DNA from: an uncultured Spirochaetaceae bacterium
Lineage (GTDB): Bacteria > Spirochaetota > Spirochaetia > Treponematales > Treponemataceae
Length of the DNA: 6,637 nt
Assembly (NCBI GenBank): GCA_902773215.1
Contig: CACYDQ010000380.1
Span: 1 to 6,637 of the forward strand
Direction: 5' to 3'
Below the pieces are notes generated by a model. That model saw nothing but the letters and a program-made list of their open reading frames with translations. It was not told the DNA's origin and searched no databases. Positions 5,093-6,637 of this stretch are shown here, one piece after another. The position numbers and the translations under genes were made by a program. Positions within the stretch are counted from its first letter, which is position 1. Each line of letters starts with the position of its first letter.

Positions 5093-6637
5093 TTCTTGCG
5101 GCCAGTGTTTTTCCTTGCCTGAGGCTTTGCACCCCGCGGCTTCGCGCCTCTGGATGTACCGCCCCGGGGTCCGTTGCCATTGCCTCTTGGTGAATTAGAC
5201 GCATACATCGCCTCGCGGGCCTTGCGCTCGTCGGCTGCCTTGTAAGCCTCCATCTTCTCATAATCGAAGAAGCCGTCTTTCCAGTTGAAGGCAGATGAAT
5301 CCGGCACGTGGTCGTGGCGGGACATATAATTGAGAAGATTCTTGATGTCGCCTTTTCCCACCTTGGTCTTGGTGAAGTCCAGGAGCTGCCGGTCAAAGCC
5401 TGCGTTCTTGAGCTGGTCGGTTTTCTCGACGATGCTGAACGGCAGCTCCGGCATGACGAATGAGCCGTCCGGGGTGGAGTTCACCTTGAAGGGAATGCCC
5501 TGCTTGTCGCTGAAGAAGGTGAAGTCATAGCTCTCCGGAAGCTTGAACCGCATGCGGAAGAGCACAGGGTATGCAAACAGGGGCACGAGGACACGCGACC
5601 GCTCCTCCCGCGTCCCGAAGGTCCTGCAGAGGTTTGCCTCGTTGTTCTCGTAGGGCATCTGGAACGCCATGATATCCTGGTTCTCCAAGAAGCTCGCCGA
5701 CCAGCGGTTGAAGCTGTACAGGTAGGGCCCCGCAATCAAGTTGCAGCCCTTACCCCTCAGCAGTTCCAGCTGGGCAAGGTTGTTCACGACGAAGTTCACA
5801 TAGCCTTTCTCGCGCAGGACGGAGAGGACTTCCCGGAAATGCTCCATACCCCCCTCAGGCAGATAGGGGTCGAGCGTAATGAAGAGGTTCCTCCTGCCCG
5901 TCGGAAAGAGGGGCCGCTCCTTGGAATCCTTATGCATGAAGTCGTACTCTGTCTCGTTGTTCAGCTCCACGATGATGCGGGCAGGCCGGGCAGTCTGCAC
6001 CAGGTGCGCGTCCTGCGTCGTCGAGACTGCGATGTAGAGCCCCGCCGGGAAATAGGAAAGCCCGCCCTTGGGAAGGGGGGTCAGATCCAGCACGGGAAGC
6101 CGCTCGCCCCCGGGCTGACTGCGGAAGGAGGACAAGTCCTCGGGAAGGACGCGCTTGTAGCGCTTGGACATGGACTTGGTCTGAAGAAGGTAGACCTCGT
6201 CGCCCACTTGGAAACCGGCAGGAATGTCTATCCAACGACGGCCCTTGTCGTCCATCTTGACCAGCCTGACCTTGTGGCTCACGCGCCCCGTGTCATCCTT
6301 GCTGTGAATCCTGATGCTGTCACCAGGATCGGGATCGTAGCTTCCGCCGTGGAGGGTCGCCATCTTTATCTGGATTTCCTTTGTGGAAGCGGCGGCCTCC
6401 TCCTCATGCTCCTCCCTGGTCGCGCTGCGTATCATATTCAGCTTGCCAAGATATATTCCGGTACCCCCCGCCTGCTTGGGGTTCAGGATCTTGGCACCCG
6501 CGCCATCCACGCCGTCCATCATATCCTTGAAGCCGTACCAGTAGTTCGTCTTGCTCCGCGCGAAGTCCGTGCTGAGGATTCGTTTGCCCTCGGCGACGGC
6601 TCCCTTGCGGTCGCCCTCCCAGTGGTCCATCACGTAG
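5089..6637 (-). CDS. U32-family (peptidase U32 / RlhA-TrhP-like) protein, C-terminal part with basic Gly-Arg tail
   Basis: Partial: the frame is open to the window edge (codons read through 6636), and GTG 6633 and ATG 6630 are probably internal. About 515 C-terminal residues are present. The part nearest the edge, with DFARSKTNYWY and PKQAGGTGIYLGKL, resembles the end of the U32 barrel domain. A beta-rich module follows (GDSIRIHS to GDEVYLLQT, about 6190-6330). Next comes a segment with NFVVNNLAQLELLRGKG and IAGPYLYSFNRWSASFL (about 5675-5810), which resembles the second half of a U32 barrel. U32 proteins were first described as collagenase-like peptidases; RlhA and TrhP/YegQ are needed for 23S rRNA and tRNA hydroxylation, so an RNA-modification role is as likely as proteolysis. 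The family's cysteine cluster is not in this part. The last 39 residues (5092-5208) are Gly/Arg/Lys-rich with no acidic residue. The stop TGA (5091-5089) overlaps the kinase start, implying one operon. Confidence 0.8.
   Translation of the reverse strand, partial: YVMDHWEGDRKGAVAEGKRILSTDFARSKTNYWYGFKDMMDGVDGAGAKILNPKQAGGTGIYLGKLNMIRSATREEHEEEAAASTKEIQIKMATLHGGSYDPDPGDSIRIHSKDDTGRVSHKVRLVKMDDKGRRWIDIPAGFQVGDEVYLLQTKSMSKRYKRVLPEDLSSFRSQPGGERLPVLDLTPLPKGGLSYFPAGLYIAVSTTQDAHLVQTARPARIIVELNNETEYDFMHKDSKERPLFPTGRRNLFITLDPYLPEGGMEHFREVLSVLREKGYVNFVVNNLAQLELLRGKGCNLIAGPYLYSFNRWSASFLENQDIMAFQMPYENNEANLCRTFGTREERSRVLVPLFAYPVLFRMRFKLPESYDFTFFSDKQGIPFKVNSTPDGSFVMPELPFSIVEKTDQLKNAGFDRQLLDFTKTKVGKGDIKNLLNYMSRHDHVPDSSAFNWKDGFFDYEKMEAYKAADERKAREAMYASNSPRGNGNGPRGGTSRGAKPRGAKPQARKNTGRKK
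5122..5151 (-). repeat. Tandem RGAKP repeat in the tail of the U32 protein
   Basis: Two adjacent copies of the pentapeptide RGAKP are encoded with different third bases (AGA GGC GCG AAG CCG, then CGG GGT GCA AAG CCT). The repetition is therefore kept at protein rather than DNA level. It sits within the disordered-looking basic tail at 5092-5208, which also holds PRGNGNGPRGG. Confidence 0.7.

Overview
The window reads as a piece of a bacterial chromosome of fairly high GC, with five protein genes packed almost end to end. No RNA gene, mobile element, CRISPR array or phage signal was seen. The style of the phosphohexomutase, the U32 protein and the LacI-type sensor fusion recalls spirochaetes, in particular a GC-rich Treponema relative. 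That placement is an impression from family resemblance, not a demonstrated assignment.

Left block, + strand (1-2943): the C-terminal end of a phosphoglucomutase/phosphomannomutase, a DnaQ-type DEDDh 3'-5' exonuclease that overlaps it by 14 nt, and after a 25-nt gap a 620-residue thiamine diphosphate (ThDP) enzyme. The last resembles acetolactate synthase but lacks that enzyme's usual substrate-specificity Trp, and it looks more like the ThDP enzymes of surface-polysaccharide clusters. Spacing suggests one transcription unit.

Right block, - strand (2954-6637): the C-terminal part of a large U32-family protein ending in a basic Gly/Arg/Lys tail, joined by an ATGA stop/start overlap to a 712-residue cytoplasmic histidine kinase. 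The kinase carries a LacI-type sugar-binding domain without the DNA-binding domain, a middle domain of unknown or GAF-like type, a coiled coil, and a HisKA_3/HATPase core with an HDxxxQ motif. It is the most unusual gene here. No response regulator gene lies in the window.

The two blocks converge with only 10 nt between stop codons (2944-2953). A short hairpin followed by a T run on the - strand overlaps the stop codon of the + strand gene. There is no stretch above 300 bases without a gene. The two outer genes are cut by the window edges.
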